Source: Jiangella endophytica
GTDB lineage: Bacteria > Actinomycetota > Actinomycetes > Jiangellales > Jiangellaceae
Assembly: GCF_003427025.1 (NCBI RefSeq)
Contig: NZ_QVAI01000002.1
Span: 124,001 to 188,000 of the forward strand
Length of the DNA: 64,000 bases
Reading direction: 5' to 3'
Shown: positions 47,001 through 55,700 of the stretch, one piece after another
Layout: the number at the start of each line of letters is the position of its first letter
How positions within the stretch are numbered: position 1 is the first letter of the stretch
Made by a program: the position numbers and the translations under genes
Notes under the pieces: generated by a model
What the model saw: the letters and a program-made list of their open reading frames with translations, nothing else
Databases searched by the model: none
Told to the model about the DNA's origin: nothing

Positions 47001-50000
47001 TGAGCTCGGCGTCGATCGTGACGGTGGCGCCGGCGGCCAGCTCGACCGTCTCGGTGTGCGTGCTGAGCCCGTAGTGCGCGACGGTGACGGTGTAGCTGCC
47101 GGGCGGCTCGGTGAACTCGAAGGCCCCGGTGTCCGGGTCGGCCGTGAGCTCGGTGCCTGACTCCTCGACGCGGACGGTCGCGGCAATCGGGCCGTCCGGC
47201 CCGGTGACGGTGCCGCGGATGGTCCCGGTCGGGCGGAACGCGTGGACGTTGCCGCGAACGTCGGCGCTGACCAGCAGCCCGTCGGCGTAGGCAGGCGACG
47301 TCGTCACGTTGCCCGCGGCCGCGGCGTCCCAGACCAGCCTGCCGGTGACCGCGTCGAGCGCCCAGAGCCGGAAGTCCAGTTGCGAGCCGCCGACCACGAA
47401 GCCGTCGTCGGTGACCATGATCGACGCGCTGACCGCGCCGGACACGGCGTACTGCCAGACCCGCTCGCCGGTCTCGCGGTCGTACGCGACGACCAGCCCG
47501 AGGCCGTGCGACCCGGCGATCACCAGGTCGCCGTAGACGGCCGGCGTGCTGCCCTGGCCGTCGCCGTGCGTCGCGGCCTCCCAGCGCAGCGTGCCGGTGG
47601 CCGCGTCGACGGCGAGCAGGCTGCCGCCGCCGTCGCCGTCCGTCGTCGGGACGAACACGGTGCCGTCGACGATGCTCGCACCGCCGATGAAGTAGTCGCG
47701 GTCGCGCGTCAGCGTCCAGCGGACCGCGCCGGTGGCCGCGTCGAGCGCGATCAGCTCGCCGTCGTCGGCGTTCCCGACGATCGCCAGGCCCTCGCCGACC
47801 GCGGGTCCGGCGAACACCGACGTGCCGACGTCGGTGGCCCAGAGCTGCTCCCCCGTCGCCGCGTCCAGCGCGAACACGGTGTCGTCGCGGGTCTGGGTCG
47901 GTCCGGTGGCCGCATAGACGACGCCGTCGACGACGCTCGGCGCGGTGTAGACGGTGAGCCGGCCCGGCGTGGGGACGGACCACCGCGGCTGCCCGGTCGC
48001 CGTGTCGAGCGCGACCAGTCCGCCGTCCAGCCCGCCGCCGGTGACCACCAGGTCGCCGGCCACGGCCGGGGTGCCGCGCAGCGCGTCGCCGGTCTGGTAC
48101 GACCACAACCGCTCGCCGCCGCCCGCGTCGTAGGCGGCCAGCCGGCCGCCGTCGGAGCCGAGGAACACCCGTCCGCCGGCGATCACCGGCGAGGCGAACG
48201 TCACCGCGCTGCCGGCGCGCTGCGTCCAAGCCGGGCGCAGCGTCGCCGCGGCGAGCGCGTCGCCGCTCATACCGCTGCGGGTCGCGTTGTTCTGGTACTG
48301 CGTCCAGCCCGGGTCGGTGGGCTGATCGAGCGCGTCGAGCGCGATGTCGAGGTGCTCGTCGGCGTCGAGCGTCCACTCCTGGGTGCGCGGCTGGTGGCCG
48401 GCCGCGGTGACCCGGACGGTGTACGTGCCGGCCGCGACCCCGTCGAACGCGAAGCCGCCGTCGGCACCGGTGGTGGCGGGGTCGAGCGGGGTGCCGTCGA
48501 GCGTCACCCGGGCGTGCGCGACCGGGCCGTCGCCGCCGGTGACGGTGCCGGTGACGTCGTGCGTCGCGGCGGCGTCGAGCACGAGGTCCAGGGTGGTCGT
48601 CTCGCCGATCGTGACGGCGACGGCCGCGGTCGCCGTCACGTAGCCGTAGGCGGCCGCCGTCACGTCGTGGTCGCCGGCCGCCGCGGGCAGCGAGTATGTG
48701 CCGTCGGCGGCGGTCGTGGCCGCGTCCTCCCCGGCGGTGACCGTGACGCCGCCGAGCGGGTCGCCGCCGGCGTCGGTGACCGTGCCGCCGACGGTGCCCG
48801 AGTAGGCCGCGCGCGTGACGGCGGCGAACGCGTCGACGATGCCGGCGCCGTAGGTGTCGTTCGGGACCTCGCCCATGTGCGCCTCGGTGCGCGCGGTGTC
48901 CTCGAGCAGGCCGCGGACGTCGTCGATGGTGAGGTCCGGGTTCGCCGACATCATCAGCGCGACGACACCGGTGGCGTGCGGCGCGGCCATCGACGTGCCG
49001 GAGATGGTGTGGTAGCCGTCCTCGCCGTCAGGGAGATCCCGCGGCCAGGTGGAGCGGATCTGGTGGCCGGGCGCGCTGAACTGCGGCTTCCGGTACCGCT
49101 CGCCGTCCCAGATCGACGGGCCCCGGCTGGAGAAGCTCGCGACGAGGTCGTTGACGTCGGTCGCGCCGATGCCGATGGCGTTCGGGAAGCTGGCCGGCGA
49201 GCCGACCGTGCCCGGCGCCGGGCCGTTGTTGCCGTTGGCGAAGATCGGCACGATGCCGGCCGCCTCCCATGCGGCCACGTCGTCCCAGAACGTCGTCGCG
49301 CCGCCGGCGTCGGAGCCCCACGAGTTGTTCACGACGTCGGGTGCGGCGGCCGGATCGCCGCCGGGCGCGAGCATCCACTGAAAGCCGTCGTGGATGATCG
49401 ACTCGGTCGTGCTGCCGGAGTCGCGGAAGATCTTCGCCGCGATCCAGGTGGCGCCGGGCGCGACGCCGGTCAGCTCGCCGGGCGCGGAGCCGACGATGCT
49501 GCCGGTGACGTGCGTGCCGTGGCCGCTGCCGTCGCCGGGCGTCGGGTAGTTCTCGCCGGTCGGGACGTACCAGCTGGTCGCCGGGTCGCCGGAGGTGCCG
49601 CGCCACGACGGCGCCAGCGCCGGGTGCCCGCCGTCGGCGCCGCCGTCCATGATGCCGACGACGACGCCCTCGCCGCGGACGCCGTACTCGCCCCAGACGT
49701 CCGGCGCGTGGATCTTCTCCAGGCTCCAGCTCGGCAGCAGCGCCTCGCCGGGCGCGGGCTCGATCGGCTCCTCGAGGGTGATCTCCTCGTCCAGCCCGAC
49801 GCTCTGGACGTCCGGGTGGCCGTCGAGGGCGGCCAGCGTCGCGGCGTCGATCGTGGCGGCGATGCCGTTGAAGATCCAGTACGGGGTGACGGCGGTGGCC
49901 CCGCGCTCCGCGAGCAGGTCGAGGACGGCCGGCTGGGTGGCGTCGGCGGTGTCGCGCAGTTCGGTGACGACGGTCTCGGCGCGGGCGGCCCGGGCCCGCT

Positions 50001-50430
50001 CGGCGACCGCTCGCTCCGCCTCGGGCCCGCTGGACCGCAGGCTCGCGCGCGCTTCGGTGGCGGCCGCCGTCGCGGCGGCGTCGGCGCGGTCCGCCACGGC
50101 GGCGATGTCGGCCTGGTCGCGCAGCCGGATGATCACGGGGACGGTGCCCCCGTCCGCCGCTGCGGTGCGGACGGCGTCCTCGACGCCCGTGGGTGCCGCG
50201 GTGTCCGCGTCCGGCACGGCGCTCGTCGCGGCTCCGAAGCTCGCCGGGTCGACCGGGAGCCCCGCTGTGAGCTCGGCCGCTATGCCGTCAGCCCCGGCCG
50301 CGGCCTTCGTGACCGCGGGCCGGGCCGGGAGAGAGCCGGACGCCGTCGCCGTCGGCGGCAGCACCCCCACGGCCAGCAGCGGCGCCAGAAGCACGGCGAG
50401 CGACCGCGAGAACAGCGTCGCCACAACCAT
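41086..50430 (-). CDS. Giant secreted S8 subtilase with PQQ-like propeller and five repeated Rossmann-like modules
   Basis: About 3,114 residues. Signal peptide (SRSLAVLLAPLLAVGVLP) at the N-terminus; a propeptide-like region to about 230; subtilase domain with Asp262 (GIMDGGADGG), His304 (GHGTHVTG) and Ser480 (GTSMAAPHATG). Then carboxypeptidase-regulatory-like beta domains, a PQQ-type propeller at about 713-1065 (GRLAAYDAGGGERLWSYQTG and similar blades). Five modules of about 200 residues follow near 1230, 1600, 1976, 2352 and 2724, each starting like VGVIGDY, with VVVFN and HPLFAGLP and ending LNAVRWA; beta domains separate them. The C-terminus is Ig-like, with no sorting signal or membrane anchor. 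ATG 50430 preferred over GTG 50439 because AGGGTGG fits it. Monocistronic. Confidence 0.9.
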   Translation of the reverse strand: MVVATLFSRSLAVLLAPLLAVGVLPPTATASGSLPARPAVTKAAAGADGIAAELTAGLPVDPASFGAATSAVPDADTAAPTGVEDAVRTAAADGGTVPVIIRLRDQADIAAVADRADAAATAAATEARASLRSSGPEAERAVAERARAARAETVVTELRDTADATQPAVLDLLAERGATAVTPYWIFNGIAATIDAATLAALDGHPDVQSVGLDEEITLEEPIEPAPGEALLPSWSLEKIHAPDVWGEYGVRGEGVVVGIMDGGADGGHPALAPSWRGTSGDPATSWYVPTGENYPTPGDGSGHGTHVTGSIVGSAPGELTGVAPGATWIAAKIFRDSGSTTESIIHDGFQWMLAPGGDPAAAPDVVNNSWGSDAGGATTFWDDVAAWEAAGIVPIFANGNNGPAPGTVGSPASFPNAIGIGATDVNDLVASFSSRGPSIWDGERYRKPQFSAPGHQIRSTWPRDLPDGEDGYHTISGTSMAAPHATGVVALMMSANPDLTIDDVRGLLEDTARTEAHMGEVPNDTYGAGIVDAFAAVTRAAYSGTVGGTVTDAGGDPLGGVTVTAGEDAATTAADGTYSLPAAAGDHDVTAAAYGYVTATAAVAVTIGETTTLDLVLDAAATHDVTGTVTGGDGPVAHARVTLDGTPLDPATTGADGGFAFDGVAAGTYTVRVTAAGHQPRTQEWTLDADEHLDIALDALDQPTDPGWTQYQNNATRSGMSGDALAAATLRPAWTQRAGSAVTFASPVIAGGRVFLGSDGGRLAAYDAGGGERLWSYQTGDALRGTPAVAGDLVVTGGGLDGGLVALDTATGQPRWSVPTPGRLTVYTAPSVVDGVVYAATGPTQTRDDTVFALDAATGEQLWATDVGTSVFAGPAVGEGLAIVGNADDGELIALDAATGAVRWTLTRDRDYFIGGASIVDGTVFVPTTDGDGGGSLLAVDAATGTLRWEAATHGDGQGSTPAVYGDLVIAGSHGLGLVVAYDRETGERVWQYAVSGAVSASIMVTDDGFVVGGSQLDFRLWALDAVTGRLVWDAAAAGNVTTSPAYADGLLVSADVRGNVHAFRPTGTIRGTVTGPDGPIAATVRVEESGTELTADPDTGAFEFTEPPGSYTVTVAHYGLSTHTETVELAAGATVTIDAELTAVETGAVAGTVRDAAGDPLAGVTVTLGGTPLDPTTTGDDGGFGFDGVAAGAYTVTAELPGYAPLHQRITVTAGQTATADLTLTRYEVAVVGDDRGRILAVLEDLGYAAQATDYADVTARPGDFEVVVANGADGSEPGQEGFDAFLAATDAAGTSVVWLDQWSLGWGAINHLVDYTGDPQAAPGDLSGAGRVSLLPTAQHPLTAGLAPGERTELLAAGSAWSAFTGYSGVTVAELHTDETGAAGGAIGYAPRGVGGAHVLLGSLAAAASWGVPDEDWLPPAFTVLGNAVRYAADAEFGAVTGTVTDEAGAALPGVTVTAAGQSATTGADGGYRLLLEPGDHAVRFARPGSTPVERPVTVAGGGTITVDATLAGSGLGAIRGTVTSGRDGSPVAGGQVTVTGTALTVTTDAAGTYTLADVPGGTYELRVSAPGHFTASAAVDVVAGQESVADVELAASPRVGVIGDYASDGIVALLTAAEIAAEPIAFTDVARVGEFDVVVFNDPPDPGEATFRAFLDAMDAAQVSGIFPDDRFSTDGGVRLLRKYLGDPAGTTPITGEGLVAFAPTRPDHPLFAGLPDQPEILRADRYTAGIVDYSGTPLAHTITEEGGDRGVGAAFTARTPGSVHLLLSGLAATVLQHPADDWTDDGRALYLNAVRWAAAPGLGSVEGTVTGAGGVRVPATIEVTQSGRTVAADAAGTYVVPLEAGDYTLRITAFGYKTAEHAVTVTRNGVTALDVELTPADTGTISGRITGEAGVTGPSALGDPVTGATVTLLGTPLTTTTADDGTYTLTLVEPGDYELEVVADGHVRTRVPVTVTIGGQTGADAELRSSPSVGVLDDYQGRLTAYLAYWGYEPHALTWSDTAAVGDLDLVVGNFGSASGSDPGSAGWAAFDDALNRASVPAIWLDQFGRGAFRYLSDYGGDPGVTGEGRDDGAVTASAALPEHPLLAGLPATFPLAEADAEYSWFDEFSGTTVATVAAADGSGGGLAGVRHRGARAVDVLLGSLSVSTYGYPAYGSQAGLSWSPEAERLLRNALGYALDGERLGAEVRGALTGTGGAALTGTVSVAETGETVPARAGDGSFVVPLAPGTWTLRAESFGHVTAEVAVTVTAGQVLTRPIQLATRPMGTVAGTVTGPDGAAVGGARIELLGTPLTTTTAADGTFSVPGVPADGWTLRVTAAGFQAAERPVAVPDGATAQVDVRLRASLPIAVVKDLSSSITGLLQREGYAVEQVSGAQLGGLAARAGDFRLIVFNGTVLSSERAAFGEVVAAAEAAGVSVVYAGQWGGYAVGALSGLRGDPADVEYDFVPEAVEYVPSAAHPIFAGYPAGEPIPLLLNPGGNQQYLTYSGYSGTTVASLRAADGTALGDAVGYRFTSGSSVEILLGGLAASSYGRPGDRWTEAAADIYLNAVAWATEARQAQVVGTVTAGGEPVGGATVTAVEAAVSTTTETDGSYVLGLAAGTHTVRVEAFGYAPSTHTVEVPASGTVTLDADLTPLPRGSVAGTVTADGDPVGGAVLTGTGPDGWTAITDESGAYVADGLLEGTYEVTVTADGHLPGTASVTVTAGATATLDVTLEPLDVGVLGDVGGAVTTFLRDAGVAAAPLDWTVAAGSLDAYEVVVVNGGEPDRATFEGVLTAADAAETSLVLTGTWGVDQGGVRLLEAYTDRVVVGDQGYGDGPVTITGFDPAHDLFAGLADPATLITDGGYYSALSAYAGRPLASLSSPVTGIAAGYDWRTAGSVEVVLSASAVTGAVGPGRGWTEDGGRLLLNAVDWARDATLTAPSVPALTAPAVTVTSTVEASGTADWPSTVTVLAGGEPVATASTAPDGSWHAAVPVSVGPNELTAVAANAAGESGASAPVALERWEPEWTVSGTGRVRPVTLDLTGPSATGAPADAAVLVVRDATGAEVARHDLRWAGVRYLHVLSGLAGGAYTLSAELDVDGLALVVDGPAVTIPGTARDMARPPG

Positions 50431-50546
50431 GGTGACCACCCTTCACCACGAAGTCAGACATTGTGGTGCGTAACGGTATAGACCAGTCACGGCGGGTGTA
50501 AAGATCGTGATGTGACGATCGTGTGTCCGGTTGCTGCCAGTGACAG

Positions 50547-51509
50547 CTACGGGACAGCGCGCGCCGCGCGATACGCCATCGGGGCGAGGCCGGTGTGCCG
50601 GCGGAAGTGTTGCCGCAGGTTGGCAGCCGTGCCGAAGCCGGTCGCCCCCGCGATCTCGGCGACGTCCAGCGCGGTCGTCTCCAGCAGTGAGCGGGCGAGG
50701 TCGATGCGCTCGTGGTGCAGCCAGCGCAGCGGCGTGGTGCCGGTCTCGGCGAGGAAGCGGCGGTGGAACGTGCTCGGGCTCATCGCGGCGCGACCGGCCA
50801 GCTCGGCGACGGTGAGCGAGTGGTCCAGATGCGCCGACGCCCAGGCCATCGCACCGGCGAGCGTCGCCGCGCCGGGCCGCGGCACCGGCCGCTCGATGAA
50901 CTGCTGCTGGCCGCCGTCACGGTGCGTCGGGAACACCAGCCGGCGGCTGACCGCGCTGGCGACCGCGGCACCGTGGTCGGACCGGATGATGTGCAGGCCC
51001 AGGTCCATGGCCGCCGCGCTGCCGGCCGCCGTCAGCACCTGTCCGTCGTCGACGAACAGCACGTTCGGCCGCAGGTCGACGGCCGGGTAGCGGCGGCTGA
51101 ACCGGTCGGCCCAGCGCCAGTGCGTGGTGACGGTGTGCCCGTCCAGCACGCCGGCCTCGGCCAGCGTGAACGCGCCGGTGCAGAAGCTCACCATCCGGGC
51201 GCCGCGCGAAGCGGCCGCCCGGAGCGCGTCGAGGACCTGGTCGCCGAAGCCGTGCTCCGGGTCGGGCCGGTTCGGTGCGATCACGGTGTCGGCCGCCGCG
51301 ACGTCGTCCAGCGTGCCGGGGCAGCGCATGGTGAACAGGCTCTCGCGGACCTCCAGCTCGTCGCCGGCCGAGCAGACCACGAAGTCGTACCAGTCGACGT
51401 CCAGCTCCGGCCGGGCGATGCCGAACAGCTCCATCCCGATGGCCATCTCCAGCGGGTTCGCGCCCGGCCCGACCAGCAGGGCGACGCGGTGCGAGGATCC
51501 TTGCGACAT
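50547..51509 (-). CDS. GlxA-family AraC-type regulator
   Basis: Regulator of 320 residues: an N-terminal DJ-1/PfpI-like (class I amidotransferase) domain to about 195, with the nucleophile-elbow region FCTGAFTLAEAGVL, and two AraC helix-turn-helix motifs at the C-terminus (TVAELAGRAAMSPSTFHRRF and VAEIAGATGFGTAANLRQHF). The Cys in SFCTGAF is kept, though these domains are usually non-catalytic ligand sensors. It is divergent from a cupin gene with about 50 bases between, a natural target pair. Ligand unknown. Confidence 0.9.
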   Translation of the reverse strand: MSQGSSHRVALLVGPGANPLEMAIGMELFGIARPELDVDWYDFVVCSAGDELEVRESLFTMRCPGTLDDVAAADTVIAPNRPDPEHGFGDQVLDALRAAASRGARMVSFCTGAFTLAEAGVLDGHTVTTHWRWADRFSRRYPAVDLRPNVLFVDDGQVLTAAGSAAAMDLGLHIIRSDHGAAVASAVSRRLVFPTHRDGGQQQFIERPVPRPGAATLAGAMAWASAHLDHSLTVAELAGRAAMSPSTFHRRFLAETGTTPLRWLHHERIDLARSLLETTALDVAEIAGATGFGTAANLRQHFRRHTGLAPMAYRAARAVP

Positions 51510-51560
51510 ATGCCATTTCTACTACTCGCGGCGACGTCGCCGCCGGTGGATCCTGGCGGC

Positions 51561-51962
51561 ATGACCTCCTCGCCCATCGGCCTCGACGCCGCCCTCGCCT
51601 CGTTCGACGACCTGTGGAACCCGCGCATCGTCACGCGCGTCAACGACTACGACGTCCGGGTGGCCAAGGTGGCCGGCGACTTCGTCTGGCACTCGCATGA
51701 CGACACCGACGAGTTCTTCCTGGTTCTGGACGGCGAGCTGACCATCGCGCTGCGCCCGGCCGCCGACGAGCCGGAGACGGCTGTCGTGCTGCGCCGCGGC
51801 GACGTCTTCGTCGTCCCGCGCGGCATGCCCCACCGCCCGTCGTCCAGCGGCGCGTCGATCCTGCTGTTCGAGCCGACGGGCACGGTGAACACCGGTGACC
51901 ACGACGGCGACGTGCCCGGCCACATCACCCGCACGACCGGCCAGGAGCTGCCGGCCTCGTGA
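51561..51962 (+). CDS. Cupin-domain protein, 133 residues
   Basis: Single-domain cupin. The metal motif is complete: WHSHDDTDEFFLVLDGEL (two His, Glu) and then GDVFVVPRGMPHRP (last His). Enzyme activity or simple binding cannot be decided; related small cupins near AraC regulators are often of unknown role. ATG 51561, on the strand opposite to the GlxA-type regulator gene which likely controls it. A longer frame upstream overlaps that regulator and was rejected. Confidence 0.87.
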   Translation: MTSSPIGLDAALASFDDLWNPRIVTRVNDYDVRVAKVAGDFVWHSHDDTDEFFLVLDGELTIALRPAADEPETAVVLRRGDVFVVPRGMPHRPSSSGASILLFEPTGTVNTGDHDGDVPGHITRTTGQELPAS

Positions 51963-51995
51963 GCGGGCCGAGGAGGTTCGTGCGGGCGTCACGCG

Positions 51996-52640
51996 TCAGC
52001 CGAGCGGTGACCCCCAGCGGTCGAGGTAGCTGAGCTCCTCGACCGGCTGCCGGGTGCCGGGCTTGAAGTCCTGCGTCGTCGTGTAGGCGACCGGCAGCAG
52101 GCCGACCTGCGTGACGTCGTCGGGGATGCCGAGGATGCGGGCCGCCTCGGCCTCCTTGACCAGGTGGTAGGACGTCAGCGTGGAGCCGAGGCCGCGGGAG
52201 CGCAACGCCAGCTGGAAGCTCCACACCGCCGGGAAGATGCCGCCGTAGAACACCGAGTCGGCGGCGTTGTCGCCGTGCGGCCGGCCCCGCACGCAGGGGA
52301 TGACGAACACCGGCACCCGCTCGATGACGTCGACGAGGTACTGGCCGGACGCGAGGATGCGTTTCATCGGCTGCTGCTCGGCGGCCGGGCCGGCGGCCTC
52401 GCGGCGGCGGCGCATGTACTCGGAGCCCACCTCACGGAAGATCGCGCCGAGCTGGTTGCGCAGCTCCTGGTCGCGCACCACCAGCCAGCGCCAGCTCTGC
52501 GCCGCGCCCGGGGTGGGCGCCTGCACGGCGAGACGCAGGCACTCGGTGATGACCTCGGGCTCCACCTCGCGGTCGAGGTCGAGCTTGCGCCGGACGGCGC
52601 GCGTGGTGCTGAGCAGGTGGTCGGTGACGACGGTGTCCAT
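51996..52640 (-). CDS. Nitroreductase-family protein
   Basis: FMN-dependent reductase of 214 residues. TTRAVRRKLDLDREV (FMN phosphate site), APTPGAAQSWRWLVVRD and the C-terminal GLGSTLTSYHLVKEAEAARI with GIPDDVTQVGLLPVAY match the nitroreductase fold of the mycobacterial/actinobacterial type, maybe deazaflavin- or FMN-using. Natural substrate unknown. ATG 52640 has a strong GAGGAGG. Convergent with the cupin gene by 33 bases. Confidence 0.88.
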   Translation of the reverse strand: MDTVVTDHLLSTTRAVRRKLDLDREVEPEVITECLRLAVQAPTPGAAQSWRWLVVRDQELRNQLGAIFREVGSEYMRRRREAAGPAAEQQPMKRILASGQYLVDVIERVPVFVIPCVRGRPHGDNAADSVFYGGIFPAVWSFQLALRSRGLGSTLTSYHLVKEAEAARILGIPDDVTQVGLLPVAYTTTQDFKPGTRQPVEELSYLDRWGSPLG

Positions 52641-52747
52641 CGTGCGGGGCCTCCTCGATGAGTGAGTCCGATTGTCGGTGATCGCGCTCGGGGGCGACGT
52701 GTCCGCGGCCGTCCCGGGGTCGCTGGGCACACCAGCGACACCAGGAC

Positions 52748-55700
52748 TCACTCAGCTGGTGGCCCGGAGGCGGCATCGTGCCGGCGCCCGTCGGTCGCGT
52801 ACTCGACCAGGCGGCACAGCGCGTTGATGCCCTGCACCTGGTCGAGGCTGCGGACCGGTGCGCTCAGCAGCGCCGGGCTGCCGACCAGTACGGCCAGCGA
52901 CCGAGCCCGGGAGACGGCGACGTTGAGGCGGTTGCGGTTGGCGACGAAGTCGACGCCGCGAGAAGCGTCGGCGGAGGAGGACGTGGTCAGGGAGACGATG
53001 ACGACGGGCGCCTCCTGGCCCTGGAACTTGTCGACGGTGCCGACCCGGGCCCGGCCGTCGAGCGCGCCGAGCAACTGGCCGACCTGCGCGTTGTAGGGCG
53101 CGACCACCAGGATGTCGCCGGGTCCGAGTGCCCGCGACGAACCGTCGGCGGCCGTCCACGGACGCCCGGTCAGCGACGCGACCAGCTCGGACACCACGGC
53201 GACCTCGGCGTCGCTGCGGACGGAGCAGCCGGCGTGCTCGACCGGGACCCAGCGCACCCCGGCGCCGGCCAGCGCGTCGGACCCGCCGACCAGCTGTGCG
53301 GCCAGCCCGGCCCGCGGCACCAGCAGGGCGTCGTAGGACAGCTCGGACACCGGAGCGCACACGTCGGGGTGCATGCGCCACGTGGTGTCGAGGAACAGGC
53401 CGCGCTCGGGCGGAACGGTGTCGTGCTCGCCCAGCACGTGGTCGAGCGCGGACACGCCGGCGCCGTCGGGGTGGTTGCCCTTGGCCGGCTGCGGCAGCTG
53501 GCGGGGGTCGCCGAGCAGGACGACGGAGCCGGCGGCGGCGCCCGCGGCGACGGTGTTGGCCAGCGAGAACTGCCCGGCCTCGTCGACCACGAGTACGTCG
53601 ACGTGGATGTCCGGACGGGCGAACAGCCAGCCGGTGCCGGCCACGAGGTTGACGGTGCCGGCCGCGACGGCCGCTTCGACGTCGTCGTTGGAGTTCGTGA
53701 CCGTGACGCCGGGATGCCGGCTGGCGTTGCCGTCGTCGGCCTTCTGAATGGCCCGCACGAGCCGGCCGGCGTCGTCGCCGGCGGCCGTCATGACGGCGTC
53801 GAGCAGGTGCGTGATGACCCGGTGGCTGAGCGCGGTGATGCCCACCGTGCGGCCCGCACGCAGCAGCTCGACGACGGCGTGCGAGCCGGCGTACGTCTTG
53901 CCCGCGCCCGGCGGACCCTGCACCGGCAGCGCGCCGTCGAGCAGCGGCGCCACCCGGCGCAGCGCGTCGGCGCCGGGCTCGCCCGCCAGCCGCAGCGGCG
54001 CGTCGCCGGCCAGCCCCGGCGGCCGCCCGGCCAGCAGGTCGCGCACGCCGCGGAACGGGCCGGCACCGGCGAAACCGTGCTCGGCCACCCAGCCGCCGAC
54101 CCGGACCAGCGCCTTCTCCTGCACGCCGGCCGGGATCGGGCCGACGTTCAGCACGCCGGTGGGGTGCGGGTGCTCGTTGGCGAGCGAGCGCTTGAGGTCG
54201 ACGTGGCCGTGCTCGAGGTCGAGCCCGACGACGATGCTCGACCGGCCCTCCTGCCCGGCGTGCTCGACCCGCTCGCCGACTCGGACGCGGCAGTCCTGCG
54301 GCGGAATGGAGTAGCGCCACACCCCGGACCGCAGCTCGGTGCGCAGCAACCGCGGATCGGCCAGCCCGCCCAGCGGCGACACGTCGTCGACGAGCTCGCC
54401 GGAGGAGAGCCGGCGCAGCCGGAAGTACTCCCACCACTCCGCGCGGGCCTCGCGCCGGTGCCACTCGAGCAGCCCCGCCAGCAGCGCCCGGGCCTGCTGG
54501 TCGGGCGTCCGGGCGTCGGGGTCGGCCGGCACGCCGTCGAGCAGCCGTTCCTCGACCGCGACGAGGTCGGGGTCGCGTTCCTTGAGGTAGTCGCCCTGCT
54601 CGTCGACGTCGTCGGGACGTGGGACGTGGTGCCCGGCGGACAGTGCCTCGGACCGGCGGTCCTCCAGCCAGTCGCGCAGCTGCCGCGTGCTGACGCAGTC
54701 GTCGCGGTTGTAGGCCTCGATGTCGTCGAGGATCTGCTGGTCGCGCTCGGCCAGCCAGCGCTCGTACTCGACGATGCTGGACCCGGCGTCCTTGACGGCG
54801 GCGCCGGCCCGGCCGCCGGGCGAGTAGAACCGTTCCAGCGCCTTGATGGAGTAGGACTCGGTCCCGATCAGCAGCCCCTGCCTGACCACGGCGTAGAGGT
54901 CGACCAGCCGCTCGCCCCGCAGCAGGGCGTCGACCTCGTCGATGCGGGTGCCGTAGCGCTGCGACAGGCCCTTGAGCCGGCTCGGCTCGTACGGCGCGTA
55001 ATGGTAGACGTGCATGCCTGGCCGGGCCCGCCAGGCCGCCATGAGGTGGTCGACGACGTGCTCGAACGCGCGCCGCTCGGCCAGGGGGTCGTGCGCCCAC
55101 CAGGACGTGAAGCCGTCCTGCGCGTCGGAGACGCCCCACAGGTACTCGAGCCCGTGGTCGCCGAAGAACGGGTCGCCCTCGAGGTCGAGGAAGAGGTCGC
55201 CGTCGTCGGGATCGGGCAGCAGCGCCAGCCCGCGGCGCACCTCGACCGGCGTGACCAGCTCGTACGGCGGCAGCTCCCGCGACCGCGCGCCGACCTGCAG
55301 CCGGGCCTGCGCGGCCAGCTTGCGCTTGGCCGACCCGCCGACCCGGCCGACGGCGTCGAGCTCGCCCGGCGCCGTGGCGGCCAGTTGCTCGACCGTCGTG
55401 ATGCCGGCCGACCGGAGCGCGTCGCGCTGGTCGCGCCGCAGCAGCGGCACCAGCACGAGGTCGTCGTCGCGCTGCCACTGCTGCGCGCAGGGCTCCTTCC
55501 ACGGGCAGATGGCGCAGTGGCTGACGCGCAGCGGATAGGTCTGCGGCGGATGGGCCAGCCACTGCCCGTACTGCCGCATGGCGTGCCGCGCGTAGGCTGC
55601 GACGTCGACGTACGGGACCGCGACCTGCTGGCGGTCGCCGAGGATGACGGTGAGCGTCTGCGGCGGCACGCCCTGCAGCTCCTCGAGCCGCTGCGCGTAG

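Noticed and set aside
39508-50481. Very long plus-strand frames of 2,550 and 1,079 codons
   Set aside because: They mirror the giant subtilase gene on the other strand; Arg/Gly/Ala/Val-rich translations without any motif, a usual effect of high GC.
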